From contig JAIKXO010000275.1 in assembly GCA_024684065.1 (NCBI GenBank), positions 1 to 12,562 of the forward strand: a stretch of DNA of 12,562 bases, written 5' to 3'. Positions 1 through 7,106 of the stretch are shown here, piece after piece. Numbering within the stretch: the first letter of the stretch is position 1; every line of letters begins with the position of its first letter. Under the pieces are notes generated by a model, which made no database searches, had not been told where the DNA came from, and saw only the letters and a list, made by a program, of their open reading frames with translations. This DNA is from Lachnospiraceae bacterium (GTDB lineage: Bacteria; Bacillota_A; Clostridia; Lachnospirales; Lachnospiraceae). The position numbers and the translations under genes are program-made.

Positions 1-396
1 AAATCTTTCGATCCCCAGGGTTTCGGATTCCACTACCAGAACATCGGAGAATTTATCTATCACGATTCCGGGAAGATAGTCCGCCTCCGAAAATATGAGC
101 CTGCAGCTTGAGGTATCGACAACATCCTTTCGGTATTGCCATGCCTCTCTCACCCTTATTTCAAAAAAGGCAGCGTCTATGATCTCGTCCCTTCTTCTCG
201 TGAGCAAACGGATACGGATCTTCGAACGGGAATTGATATAGCCCTTTCCCAGGAAAAAGGAATCAAAATCCCTGACCTCGACTATGTCCCCGTCCGTAAA
301 GCTTCCCATAACACTCTCGATCTCATTGTCATAGATCCAGGCGCCTCCTGCCTTTACAGTACGCCCCTCTCCTTTTTTAAGCACTGCAACTGCCAT
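1..396 (-). CDS. RlmI-like 23S rRNA (cytosine-C5) methyltransferase, N-terminal part (runs off the window)
   Basis: Reading the minus strand from an ATG at 396 gives 132 open codons to the window edge with no stop, so the C-terminal part lies outside. The N-terminus (MAVAVLKKGEGRTVKAG, then AWIYDNEIESV) matches the PUA-like domain that opens RlmI/RlmK-type class I SAM-dependent rRNA methyltransferases. Further family landmarks are GKGYINSRSKIRIRLLTR at about residues 51-68, and SEADYLPGIVIDKF, the counterpart of the E. coli RlmI segment GESDGLPGITIDRF, at about 108-121. The family methylates a cytosine of 23S rRNA. The SAM-binding and catalytic domain is not in view, so the exact target is inferred. 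An AGGAAGGA-like ribosome binding site lies about 10 bases upstream of the ATG, and no other start fits the family alignment better. The gene is divergent from the GH4 cassette and is probably unrelated housekeeping. Confidence 0.85.
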   Translation of the reverse strand, partial: MAVAVLKKGEGRTVKAGGAWIYDNEIESVMGSFTDGDIVEVRDFDSFFLGKGYINSRSKIRIRLLTRRRDEIIDAAFFEIRVREAWQYRKDVVDTSSCRLIFSEADYLPGIVIDKFSDVLVVESETLGIERF

Positions 397-498
397 TTTT
401 ACCGAATCCTTCCTTTTCAGATAATGATATCACTCCACTACAGAGTATATCATAGCGATCTTCCAAATGGGAGCCCCCTGCCGGCTTAACGGATCCTC

Positions 499-527
499 TT
501 TATATTATGAAGCTGTGCGGTTATAAT
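499..527 (+). promoter_or_regulatory. Candidate sigma-70-type promoter for the GH4-kinase cassette
   Basis: TTTATA at 499-504 (4 of 6 to TTGACA), a 17-base spacer, and a perfect TATAAT at 522-527. Transcription would start near 534, leaving a leader of about 165 bases before the GH4 ATG. The hexamers sit inside the inverted repeat 501-508/523-530, which could be an operator or simply AT-rich promoter sequence. A weaker alternative is TATAAA at 654-659 with a poor TTGCTC -35 at 632-637. Confidence 0.4.
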
Positions 528-680
528 ATAAGATAACTAATGCCTGGGGAACACTGATCTGATCTTTTGCAAAAACCGGTATGCAGTCATATAAAGTGAG
601 CATTGCAGCGGCCAAACTGTCAGGCTCATATTTGCTCATCAGGCATATTTTTGTATAAAGGATCAGAATAATACTCAAAC

Positions 681-687
681 GGGAGGT
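681..687 (+). promoter_or_regulatory. Ribosome binding site of the GH4 gene
   Basis: GGGAGGT lies 12 bases before the ATG at 700, slightly farther than usual but the only Shine-Dalgarno match. It supports the ATG at 700 as start, giving the expected N-terminus with the NAD-binding glycine motif at residue 8. Confidence 0.6.
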
Positions 688-699
688 AATACATATACC

Positions 700-1998
700 A
701 TGCTGAAACTTGTTATAATCGGCGGCGGGAGCAGTTATACGCCGGAATTGATCGAAGGAGTGATACGGCACCATTCTTCTCTGCCGGTCACTGATATCGT
801 CCTTGCTGACGTGGAAGCGGGGAAGGAAAAGCTTGACATTATCGAGGCTTTCGCTGGCCGTATGCTTAGTCACGCGGGGCTTAATATTTCTCTTTCCGCA
901 ACCCTTGAGAGAAGAGAGGCTTTAAAGGATGCGGACTTTGTCATCACGCAGATCCGTGTCGGCGGGCTTTCCGCGAGGGCGAGGGATGAAAGGCTCCCTC
1001 TAAAGCACGGCATGATAGGCCAGGAGACCACCGGCATAGGTGGCTGCATGAAGGCTCTCAGAACGATCCCCGTGATCCTTGATATCTGCAGGGATATGGA
1101 GGAGCTCTGCCCCGGTGCTTTTCTAATAAACTTTACCAATCCCTCAGGGATCGTTACAGAAGCTGTCCTTAAGCAGACAAAAATCAAGTGTATCGGTCTC
1201 TGCAACTGTTCCATCAACATGCACCACGATGCCGCGGAAAGACTTAAGGTCCCCGCAGATGATCTGGACTGCAGGTTCATCGGCCTCAATCATCTGAGCG
1301 TAATGAACCATGCCTATCACAACGGCGAGGACCGCATCGGAGAAGTGCTTAAGGTCTTCAACAGTGACGGTGTCGTACAAAATATCGAAAAGGATCAGGA
1401 AATGGACCGGCTGGCGCTTATGTTCGGCTGCATGCTCTCTCCGTATCTTCAGTATTTTTATATGGAAAAGCATATGCTCTCAGAAGAGCTTGCCCAGGCA
1501 GTGGGGCTTTCAGGGACCAGGGCCGACCAGGTTTTAAGGGTTGAAAAGAAGCTGTTTGAAAAGTACAGGGATCCCGGGCTTAACGAAAAGCCTGAAGAGC
1601 TTTCCAAAAGGGGAGGCGCAAGATATTCGGAGGCGGCCATCAATCTGATAGACAGTATCTATAACGACAGAAATGATGTACAGGTTGTGGATGTACAGAA
1701 TAATGTAAATATCCCTATCCTTCCGGAGGATGCCGTCATAGAGACAAGCTGCAGGATCGGCCGAAAAGGAGCAAAGCCACTTTCCTGCGGCCCGCTGCCT
1801 GATTTTCTTTCAGGGCTTGTCCTGCAGGTGAAAAACTATGAGCGCCTGACGATCCGGGCGGCAATAACCGGGGACAGGGAAACCGCGTTTCAGGCTTTTC
1901 TTCTCAATCCGTTAGTGCACGACGCAAAGGAAGCAAAGGCCGCTCTTGACGAAATGCTTGAAGCAAACAAAAACGAACTGCCTTTATTTTTTAAGTAA
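700..1998 (+). CDS. GH4 family NAD-dependent glycosidase, 6-phospho-beta-glucosidase-like
   Basis: A 432-residue cytoplasmic enzyme of glycoside hydrolase family 4. These use NAD+ and a divalent metal to cleave glycosides by an oxidation-elimination mechanism, usually on 6-phosphorylated sugars. Visible landmarks are the N-terminal dinucleotide motif GGGSSYTPEL (residues 8-17), QIRVGGL (84-90), GQETTG (107-112), NFTNPSG (144-150), Cys168 in GLCN and His198 in GLNH as the metal ligands, and Tyr309 in GGARYSE as candidate catalytic base. Overall similarity is to the LicH/CelF-type 6-phospho-beta-glucosidases, and the length is normal. The specificity signature that starts at the metal cysteine reads CNCS. 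Typical 6-phospho-beta-glucosidases have CN(V/I)P, so the exact substrate is open. It is followed after 23 bases by a sugar kinase, suggesting that its phosphorylated substrate is made by that kinase, since no PTS gene is in view. Confidence 0.9.
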   Translation: MLKLVIIGGGSSYTPELIEGVIRHHSSLPVTDIVLADVEAGKEKLDIIEAFAGRMLSHAGLNISLSATLERREALKDADFVITQIRVGGLSARARDERLPLKHGMIGQETTGIGGCMKALRTIPVILDICRDMEELCPGAFLINFTNPSGIVTEAVLKQTKIKCIGLCNCSINMHHDAAERLKVPADDLDCRFIGLNHLSVMNHAYHNGEDRIGEVLKVFNSDGVVQNIEKDQEMDRLALMFGCMLSPYLQYFYMEKHMLSEELAQAVGLSGTRADQVLRVEKKLFEKYRDPGLNEKPEELSKRGGARYSEAAINLIDSIYNDRNDVQVVDVQNNVNIPILPEDAVIETSCRIGRKGAKPLSCGPLPDFLSGLVLQVKNYERLTIRAAITGDRETAFQAFLLNPLVHDAKEAKAALDEMLEANKNELPLFFK

Positions 1999-2008
1999 CC
2001 GAAGATTG

Positions 2009-2014
2009 AAGGGG
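2009..2014 (+). promoter_or_regulatory. Ribosome binding site of the kinase gene
   Basis: AAGGGG lies 7 bases upstream of the ATG at 2022, within the 23-base gap after the GH4 stop codon. It indicates that the two genes are cotranscribed and translated separately. Confidence 0.6.
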
Positions 2015-2021
2015 AAAAGAT

Positions 2022-2951
2022 ATGACAGTATTGGGCGTTGATGCCGGAGGCACCAAAACACAGGCCTTCGTCGCGGATGAAAAGGAAAGGATCCTGGGAG
2101 AAAGCCTCTCGGGACCGGGAAACCACCAGACAAGCGGGATCGAGACCGCCACTGATTCAATAAGGCAGGCAGTAGAAGGAGCCATAGCGGCCGCCGGATT
2201 ATCACCCGGGCAGATAGACAGGGCGGTTCTCGGGATATCCGGAGCTGACAGAAAGGAGGATTTTGATATCCTCATTCCGGTGGTTAAGGAGATCCTTTTA
2301 GAAATACCCTTTAAGGTCATTAATGACGCATGGCTCGGGTTACGTCTTGCCTCGGAAAGGTTTGCCGGAATAGTCTCCGTTTGCGGGACCGGCGCGGCCC
2401 ATGCGGGCAGAAGCACAGACGGAAAGGAATATATCTTAAGAAACCTTGATTACGCCACGGGAAATAAGGGCGGCGGTGATGAGCTTGTGCTGGATGCACT
2501 CCATTACGCCTTCCGTTCCTCGGAAGGGACCTGGGAAAAAAGCCGGCTTGAAGAAGCCATCCCGGAAGTCTTCGGGGTAAAGGACCTAGATGCCGTCTGC
2601 GATATAGTTTTTAACGGGAAAATGACGAAGGAACAGCGCTACAGGATCCCGGTAACTGTTTTTTCGCTCGCCCGGGAAAATGATCCGGTATCTGTATTCC
2701 TTATCAGGAAAATGGGGACCGAAATGGGCCGCTATGCCGCAGCCGTCATAGAAAGGCTTAAGTTTTATGATGAAAAGGTGCCCGCCACGCTTATCGGCAG
2801 CCTGTTTAAGACAGAGGAGCCCCTTTTGATAAATTCCTATATGGAGGTCGTAAGACAGACCGCTCCCGGGATATACCCTGTAATTCCGAAGGAAGCCCCG
2901 GCTCTCGGGGCCGTACGGCTTGCTCTTGATAAAGAGACTGTACCGGGCTGA
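2022..2951 (+). CDS. BadF/BadG/BcrA/BcrD-type ATPase, N-acetylglucosamine-kinase-like sugar kinase
   Basis: A 309-residue protein of the ASKHA fold. The phosphate-1 loop is GVDAGGTKT (residues 5-13), with GPGN at 31-34, the putative catalytic aspartate Asp102 in INDAW, the phosphate-2 loop CGTGA (121-125), GSLF at 259-262 and the C-terminal ALGAVRLAL. This is the layout of the N-acetylglucosamine kinase branch of the BadF family, so ATP-dependent phosphorylation of a sugar is likely. The segment after phosphate-2, where NAGK-like kinases usually carry GDEGS, reads GNKGGGDELV (147-156), so the sugar site is probably different. It follows the GH4 gene by 23 bases. The pairing suggests that it phosphorylates an imported glycoside or the sugar released by GH4. 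The alternative, an acyl-CoA dehydratase activator, is unlikely because the CxxC-type cluster ligands and partner subunits are absent. Confidence 0.85.
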   Translation: MTVLGVDAGGTKTQAFVADEKERILGESLSGPGNHQTSGIETATDSIRQAVEGAIAAAGLSPGQIDRAVLGISGADRKEDFDILIPVVKEILLEIPFKVINDAWLGLRLASERFAGIVSVCGTGAAHAGRSTDGKEYILRNLDYATGNKGGGDELVLDALHYAFRSSEGTWEKSRLEEAIPEVFGVKDLDAVCDIVFNGKMTKEQRYRIPVTVFSLARENDPVSVFLIRKMGTEMGRYAAAVIERLKFYDEKVPATLIGSLFKTEEPLLINSYMEVVRQTAPGIYPVIPKEAPALGAVRLALDKETVPG

Positions 2952-3010
2952 ATAAACAAAAGATCCGGAACTTACCACCTTCCCGACGCAATGCTTAAAC
3001 GTTATTGAAT

Positions 3011-3058
3011 AAAAAATGAGCCGGACACGCATACATAAAGCATGCACATCCGGCTCAT
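3011..3058 (-). terminator. Rho-independent terminator of the minus-strand operon
   Basis: ATGAGCCGGA (3016-3025) pairs perfectly with TCCGGCTCAT (3049-3058). An inner GCAT/ATGC stem (3029-3032/3042-3045) extends the hairpin across a 3x3 internal loop. On the minus strand the hairpin is followed at once by TTTTTT (3016-3011), the classic layout, and it begins 26 bases after the GH13 stop. On the plus strand no T-run follows, so it is probably weak for the converging kinase transcript, for which I see no separate terminator in 2952-3010. Confidence 0.9.
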
Positions 3059-3084
3059 ATCCGGTAAAATCATAGTCTCAGTTA

Positions 3085-4998
3085 CTACTTCCCGTATTTA
3101 AGCCAGTACCATCCGAAGCCGTATCCCGGGATCTTAAAACGTTCCGGGGAGATCAGCTTCCCTTTTGAGGATACGGGAGGCGCCTGATCGGAACCCGGGA
3201 ACGAAAAGCCCTTTGAAGCCGCAAGCTCCTTATAACACTCATTTTCCCCGGTATTCACAACCTTTTTCTCTCTTGAGAAATTAAAGAAAGCAAGGAGCTT
3301 TTCCCCTTTATAATACCTTCCGATACCAAGCACGCTGTGGTCATTCTCGCCGCTGAAAAGAGGTATTATCCAGGTATCGGCCATATTGGCAAAGACCATA
3401 TGCTCGCTTCTGATCTTTTCAAGCGCGGTGATCGCGGAAAAAAGCTTCCCCTCCCTGGTCTCACAGTCCTTCCTGTTTTCGGCGCTCTTCCAGTCAAATT
3501 TACCACGGTGGATATATCTGCTGTCTGCGCTCTTTAAGGGATCCTCCCTGTAGGAATAATCATTTAACTGGCCTATCTCGTCCCCGCTGTAGAGGATAGG
3601 GATCCCCGAAAGCGTAAAGAGAAAGGCATGAAGCATGACATCAAGCGCGATGGCGCGGTTTAAAGGCGATTCGACACCGGACCCGCCAAATTCATATTCC
3701 CCCGCCTCTATCCCGCAAAGGGAGGCCGTAGTACCGCAAAGCCTCGCGTCTCCGAGGCTCGGATCGTCATTATAAAGCTCACCCCTGGCGTCGCTTTCGA
3801 AGCAGTATCCCCTGAAATAATCGTTCAGAAACTTTTTATGCGGGATCTCCTGAACACCGAACTGCTCAAGAAACGGATAATCGAGGCCCCACCCGATATC
3901 ATCGTGGCAGCGCAGATAATTGAGGAAAACATAGTCCTTGGGAAGCGAAAAGACCTTTGAAAGCTGGTCAGAAAGGAGCCTCACGTCCTTTGTCGCAACC
4001 GTGTGCCAGGTGCTTGCCATCGTCGTCACATTATAAAGAAGGTGGCATTCGGGATGTTCAAGGCTTCCGAAATAGGGAACGACCTCCTTCGGCTCCATGA
4101 CGATCTCCCCGAGAAGCAGCGTTCCCGGGCAGACGATATCGCAGGCGATGCGCATAAGCCTTACGAGATTGTGGACCTGCGGAAGGTTCCTGCAGTTCGT
4201 CCACAGTGTCTTCCAGATATAGGGCGTTGCGTCAAGCCTTACGATGTCCACTCCCTGATTGCACAGATACAGCATGTTCGCCGTCATATCGTTGAATACG
4301 ACGGGATTCTGATAGTTCAGATCCCACTGGTAGGGATAGAAGGTAGTCATGACCACCTTGGAAGCCTCTTCACACCAGGTGAAATTGCCGGGGGCAGTTG
4401 TCGGGAAGACCTGCGGCATGGTCTTTTCAAACTCATTCGGGATATCCCAGTTATCGTAGAAGAAATACCGGTTCTGATATTCTGTATCCCCCTGTCTGGC
4501 GCGGACCGCCCACTCATGGTCCTCGCTTGTATGGTTCATGACAAAATCAAGGCAGATACTGATCCCCGCTTCATGACAGTCCTTCGAAAGCAGGGCCAGA
4601 TCCTCCATCGTCCCAAGCTTAGGCTCCACGCTCCTGAAATCGGAAACCGCATACCCTCCGTCGCTCCTTCCCTCCGGGCTCTTTAAGATCGGCATAAGGT
4701 GAAGGTAATTTACCGAAAGCTCCTTAATATAATCAAGATGGGAACGGACGCCGGCAAGCGTCTCACCGAAACAGTCGGCGTATGCCAACATCCCGAAACG
4801 CTTATTATCCTTATACCAGCCATCGTTTTTCGTCCGCTTTCTGTCCCAGGCCTTCAGCTCGCGGCTGCGCGCCTGTTCATACTCCTTAAGCATCGAAACG
4901 AAATAGTCAAAGGCCTGCGTATCGTTATGGTACAGCTCCATATAGAGCCATTTCATCTCATCATAATATCTGGAAAGCCGTTCGTCGAATCGATCCAT
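3085..4998 (-). CDS. Amylosucrase-like GH13 (subfamily 4 type) glucosyltransferase/sucrose hydrolase
   Basis: A 637-residue protein, almost exactly the length of Neisseria polysaccharea amylosucrase (636), with the same architecture: an N-terminal helical region, a (beta/alpha)8 barrel and a short C-terminal beta domain. Amylosucrase-type residues are visible. They are Asp113 in SDGGYAVS (counterpart of Asp144), His156 in NHTS, QWDLNYQNP at 224-232, the nucleophile Asp256 in RLDA, the acid/base Glu298 in LGEI, His365-Asp366 in CHDDIGW, Arg419 in GDARLCGT, and DSRYIHR (492-498), whose Arg498 likely matches the sucrose-binding Arg509. It should transfer or hydrolyse the glucosyl group of sucrose or a close analogue. 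There is no signal peptide, so it acts in the cytoplasm. It is the last gene of the operon, 23 bases after the second permease. Whether it makes alpha-glucan or mainly hydrolyses cannot be read. Sucrose phosphorylase (GH13_18) is less likely because the SDGGYAVS and DSRxxHR signatures are amylosucrase-like. Confidence 0.87.
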   Translation of the reverse strand: MDRFDERLSRYYDEMKWLYMELYHNDTQAFDYFVSMLKEYEQARSRELKAWDRKRTKNDGWYKDNKRFGMLAYADCFGETLAGVRSHLDYIKELSVNYLHLMPILKSPEGRSDGGYAVSDFRSVEPKLGTMEDLALLSKDCHEAGISICLDFVMNHTSEDHEWAVRARQGDTEYQNRYFFYDNWDIPNEFEKTMPQVFPTTAPGNFTWCEEASKVVMTTFYPYQWDLNYQNPVVFNDMTANMLYLCNQGVDIVRLDATPYIWKTLWTNCRNLPQVHNLVRLMRIACDIVCPGTLLLGEIVMEPKEVVPYFGSLEHPECHLLYNVTTMASTWHTVATKDVRLLSDQLSKVFSLPKDYVFLNYLRCHDDIGWGLDYPFLEQFGVQEIPHKKFLNDYFRGYCFESDARGELYNDDPSLGDARLCGTTASLCGIEAGEYEFGGSGVESPLNRAIALDVMLHAFLFTLSGIPILYSGDEIGQLNDYSYREDPLKSADSRYIHRGKFDWKSAENRKDCETREGKLFSAITALEKIRSEHMVFANMADTWIIPLFSGENDHSVLGIGRYYKGEKLLAFFNFSREKKVVNTGENECYKELAASKGFSFPGSDQAPPVSSKGKLISPERFKIPGYGFGWYWLKYGK

Positions 4999-5021
4999 AT
5001 CCCACCCCTGAAATGTTTAAT

Positions 5022-5909
5022 TCAGCCCTTTACGGCTCCTTCGATCATTCCGTTCATGATCTGCTTCTGCGCGATCAGGAAGATAATGATCATGGGAAGG
5101 ATCGCGAGAAGCGCCGCTGTAAGGATCAGATCCCACTGCTTGACGTATGAACCTACGAAGGCCTGAACCGCAACCGGAAGGGTCTTAACCTTTCCGTTCT
5201 GCCCGAGCATCAGAGAAGGCAGAAGGTAATCGTTCCATATCCACATTCCGTTAAGGATCGTAACCGTTGTGATGACCGGAGTTAAAAGAGGGAAGATTAT
5301 CCTGAAGAAGGTTCCCTCGGGAGAGCATCCGTCTATTGCCGCAGCCTCCTCAAGGTCATAGGGAACACCCTTTATAAATCCGGTAAGGATGAATACCGTC
5401 ATCGCGCCGCCGAATCCGCAATACGCAAAAACAATACCCGGTACCGACTGGAGCATGTTTATTCCGATAAATTTTCCGACGTCCCTGAACGTGCTTATCA
5501 GAGGAAGCATAACGACCTGGAACGGGATTATCATGGAAGCGATAAACACCATGTAGATCGCCGTCGCCCATTTCTTCTTGTTATTACGGCTTATGACCCA
5601 GGCAGCCATGGCCCCTAAAACCGCAAGGAGCACGAGTGAGATTACCGTGATCACCGCCGAGGTTCCGAAAGCATACCAGAAGCTGAAGTTCTGGTTGTTT
5701 ACAACAGCCGCGAGGTTAACCTTAAGCTGATTGAACGAAGCCCCGATAAAGCTTATGGGATCCGCCACTATTGAAGCCTGATTCTTAAAAGCATTGAGGA
5801 CCACGAGATAAAAAGGGAACAGTACGTAGATCGCTATTATGATGCCTACGATGGTGCATACGGCAGCCCTTATCCTTGTGCCTTTTCCTACCTGTCTTCC
5901 TTCACCCAT
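5022..5909 (-). CDS. CUT1 sugar ABC transporter permease (MalG-like)
   Basis: A 295-residue inner-membrane protein with about six hydrophobic segments (near 14-40, 80-106, 116-138, 155-180, 207-226 and 260-280). The EAA loop, which contacts the ATPase, is EEAAAIDGCSPEGTF at 187-201. The C-terminus ends NGMIEGAVKG, a typical MalG-family end. It forms the channel with the other permease and takes substrate from the lipoprotein binding protein. The ATG at 5907-5909 overlaps the stop of the upstream permease by one base (TAATG), a sign of translational coupling and equal stoichiometry. No ATPase gene is present nearby, so a shared MsmX-like ATPase is inferred. Confidence 0.93.
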   Translation of the reverse strand: MGEGRQVGKGTRIRAAVCTIVGIIIAIYVLFPFYLVVLNAFKNQASIVADPISFIGASFNQLKVNLAAVVNNQNFSFWYAFGTSAVITVISLVLLAVLGAMAAWVISRNNKKKWATAIYMVFIASMIIPFQVVMLPLISTFRDVGKFIGINMLQSVPGIVFAYCGFGGAMTVFILTGFIKGVPYDLEEAAAIDGCSPEGTFFRIIFPLLTPVITTVTILNGMWIWNDYLLPSLMLGQNGKVKTLPVAVQAFVGSYVKQWDLILTAALLAILPMIIIFLIAQKQIMNGMIEGAVKG

Positions 5910-6955
5910 TACAGTTCCACCTCCTTCTTATTGGAAACGCGAACCTGAACCAGCGAAACAACGGCAAGAATGATGAAGAAGAAAACTGCCTTCGCCTGTC
6001 CTAACGCATAATTGTTTTTCGAGATCGCCGTGTTATAGATATTCAGGGCAAGCATCTGGGTACCGTTTGACAGGTAATTTCCCATGAAGCTCGGTACGGA
6101 TCCTGCGCCGTTTGTTAAGGCCATGTTGACATCAAACTGCTTGAACGCGCTTGTAAGTGTCAGGAAGGTACAGATCGTGAAGGTCGATGCGATCATCGGG
6201 ATCTTTACCTGGAAAAGTGTCTGAACAGGATTCGCCCCGTCTATCCTTGCGGCCTCCAGCACGTCTCCCGGGATCTGCGTAAGGCCCGTAATATATATAA
6301 GCATTATATATCCGCCGTACTGCCAGATGTATACGACCACTATCGCAAACAGTGCCGTCTTAGTCTGTGCCAGCAGTGAGATATTGTTCGTAAGCCCTAT
6401 GATAACGTTGCTGAAAACGAACTGCCAGATATAGCCTAAAACGATTCCGCCTATCAGGTTCGGCAGGAAGTAAGATGCCCTGAAGAACCCGCCGCCTTTG
6501 ATTCCCGAGGTGCAGAGCAAGGCTAAAAGAAAGCCCACGAGATTTATAAGGATCATGTTGAGCACCACGAAGATAAAGGTGATCACGATAGACCAGATAA
6601 ACGCCGGGTCGCTGAACATTGTCGTATAATTCTGAAGCCCGACTATCTGATTAAAGCGGATACCGGTCCAGTCCGTAAAGGAATAGCAGATACCAAGGAC
6701 TAACGGTATGATCACTGTAACCGCAAAGGTAAACAGAAGCGGAAACAGAAATATAAAGTATATAATCTTCCTATGATGCTTTAAGGTCGGGAACAGATAA
6801 AGCCCCACGAAAAAAGCGATTATCCCGATCACAAACATAGGTCCGCGGGCCGCGGACTGGCTCCCGCCAAAATCCATTGCCAGCGAAATGATCAAGAGCA
6901 ATGCCCCTCCGATCAAGAGGATCGGTGAAAGCAGTTTATTCAATGCTGTATTCAT
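5909..6955 (-). CDS. CUT1 sugar ABC transporter permease (MalF-like) with two extra N-terminal membrane segments
   Basis: A 348-residue membrane protein. The permease core begins with the segment near 65-90 and continues with segments near 120-145, 160-185, 203-225, 255-275 and 320-338. The EAA loop LEAARIDGANPVQTLF is at 233-248, with the partner-type motif PNLIGGIVLGYIW at 165-177. Two additional hydrophobic stretches (about 9-28 and 38-57) precede the core, giving about eight segments. Extra N-terminal helices are known in MalF-type subunits. The start at 6955 is supported by a GGGGGTGA Shine-Dalgarno sequence 6 bases upstream. The gene follows a 151-base gap after beta-PGM that contains a promoter-like site, so the permease-GH13 part may have its own promoter as well as read-through. 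Confidence 0.93.
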   Translation of the reverse strand: MNTALNKLLSPILLIGGALLLIISLAMDFGGSQSAARGPMFVIGIIAFFVGLYLFPTLKHHRKIIYFIFLFPLLFTFAVTVIIPLVLGICYSFTDWTGIRFNQIVGLQNYTTMFSDPAFIWSIVITFIFVVLNMILINLVGFLLALLCTSGIKGGGFFRASYFLPNLIGGIVLGYIWQFVFSNVIIGLTNNISLLAQTKTALFAIVVVYIWQYGGYIMLIYITGLTQIPGDVLEAARIDGANPVQTLFQVKIPMIASTFTICTFLTLTSAFKQFDVNMALTNGAGSVPSFMGNYLSNGTQMLALNIYNTAISKNNYALGQAKAVFFFIILAVVSLVQVRVSNKKEVEL

Positions 6956-6992
6956 AAATTCACCCCCGCGAAAGATTCCCCGATGCGACCGA

Positions 6993-7011
6993 AACGGTAT
7001 TCTTAACCGTT
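6993..7011. repeat. Inverted repeat in the leader of the permease genes
   Basis: AACGGT (6993-6998) and ACCGTT (7006-7011) form a perfect 6-bp dyad around a 7-base centre, about 40 bases upstream of the MalF ATG. No T-run follows, so it is not a terminator. It could be an operator or an mRNA hairpin in the intercistronic leader. Confidence 0.4.
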
Positions 7012-7064
7012 ATGTCTGGCTTAAAATCCGGTGAATCTTTTCTTAGTGCTCACTATTTCTTACT

Positions 7065-7091
7065 TTTATATTTATTATTAAGTGGTATCAA
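7065..7091 (-). promoter_or_regulatory. Candidate internal promoter upstream of the permease genes
   Basis: On the minus strand, TTGATA (7091-7086, 5 of 6 to TTGACA) is followed by TATAAA (7070-7065, 5 of 6 to TATAAT) with a short 15-base spacer. It lies in the 151-base gap between beta-PGM and MalF, the only large gap inside the operon. The spacing is shorter than optimal and the region is AT-rich, so this is tentative. Confidence 0.35.
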
Positions 7092-7106
7092 ATAAAAAAC
7101 TTAAGA

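Larger units (their letters stand above)
397..699. other. Divergent intergenic region (303 bp) without a gene
   Basis: This stretch separates the minus-strand methyltransferase from the plus-strand GH4 cassette and should hold promoters for both. It contains a promoter-like site at 499-527, an 8-bp inverted repeat TATATTAT/ATAATATA (501-508 and 523-530, 14-base loop) overlapping that site, a 10-bp palindrome TTTTGCAAAA at 565-574, and a second -10-like TATAAA at 654-659. I see no convincing small gene, riboswitch or terminator. An open frame that crosses it on the minus strand (505-873) overlaps the GH4 gene antisense and has no recognisable protein features. Confidence 0.6.

Noticed and set aside
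136..489. 117-codon open frame on the plus strand at the left end
   Set aside because: It is antisense to the partial RlmI-like gene, whose translation matches a known family over its full visible length.
565..574. 10-bp palindrome TTTTGCAAAA in the GH4 leader
   Set aside because: A single short AT-rich palindrome with no second copy in the window. It could be an operator but is equally well explained by chance.
597..628. TGAGC/GCTCA inverted repeat as a leader hairpin or riboswitch
   Set aside because: Only 5 bp of pairing with a 22-base loop, no conserved riboswitch core and no T-run.
505..873. 122-codon open frame on the minus strand reaching into the intergenic region
   Set aside because: It overlaps the well-supported GH4 start in antisense, lacks protein family features, and its codons mirror the GH4 coding strand.
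3016..3058. The convergent hairpin as a bidirectional terminator
   Set aside because: The T-run is present only on the minus-strand side. The plus-strand side continues with ATATCCGG, so I annotate it for the minus strand only.
4003..4686. 227-codon open frame on the plus strand
   Set aside because: It lies entirely antisense to the amylosucrase-like gene, shows no family motif, and its composition is that of a shadow frame of the real gene.
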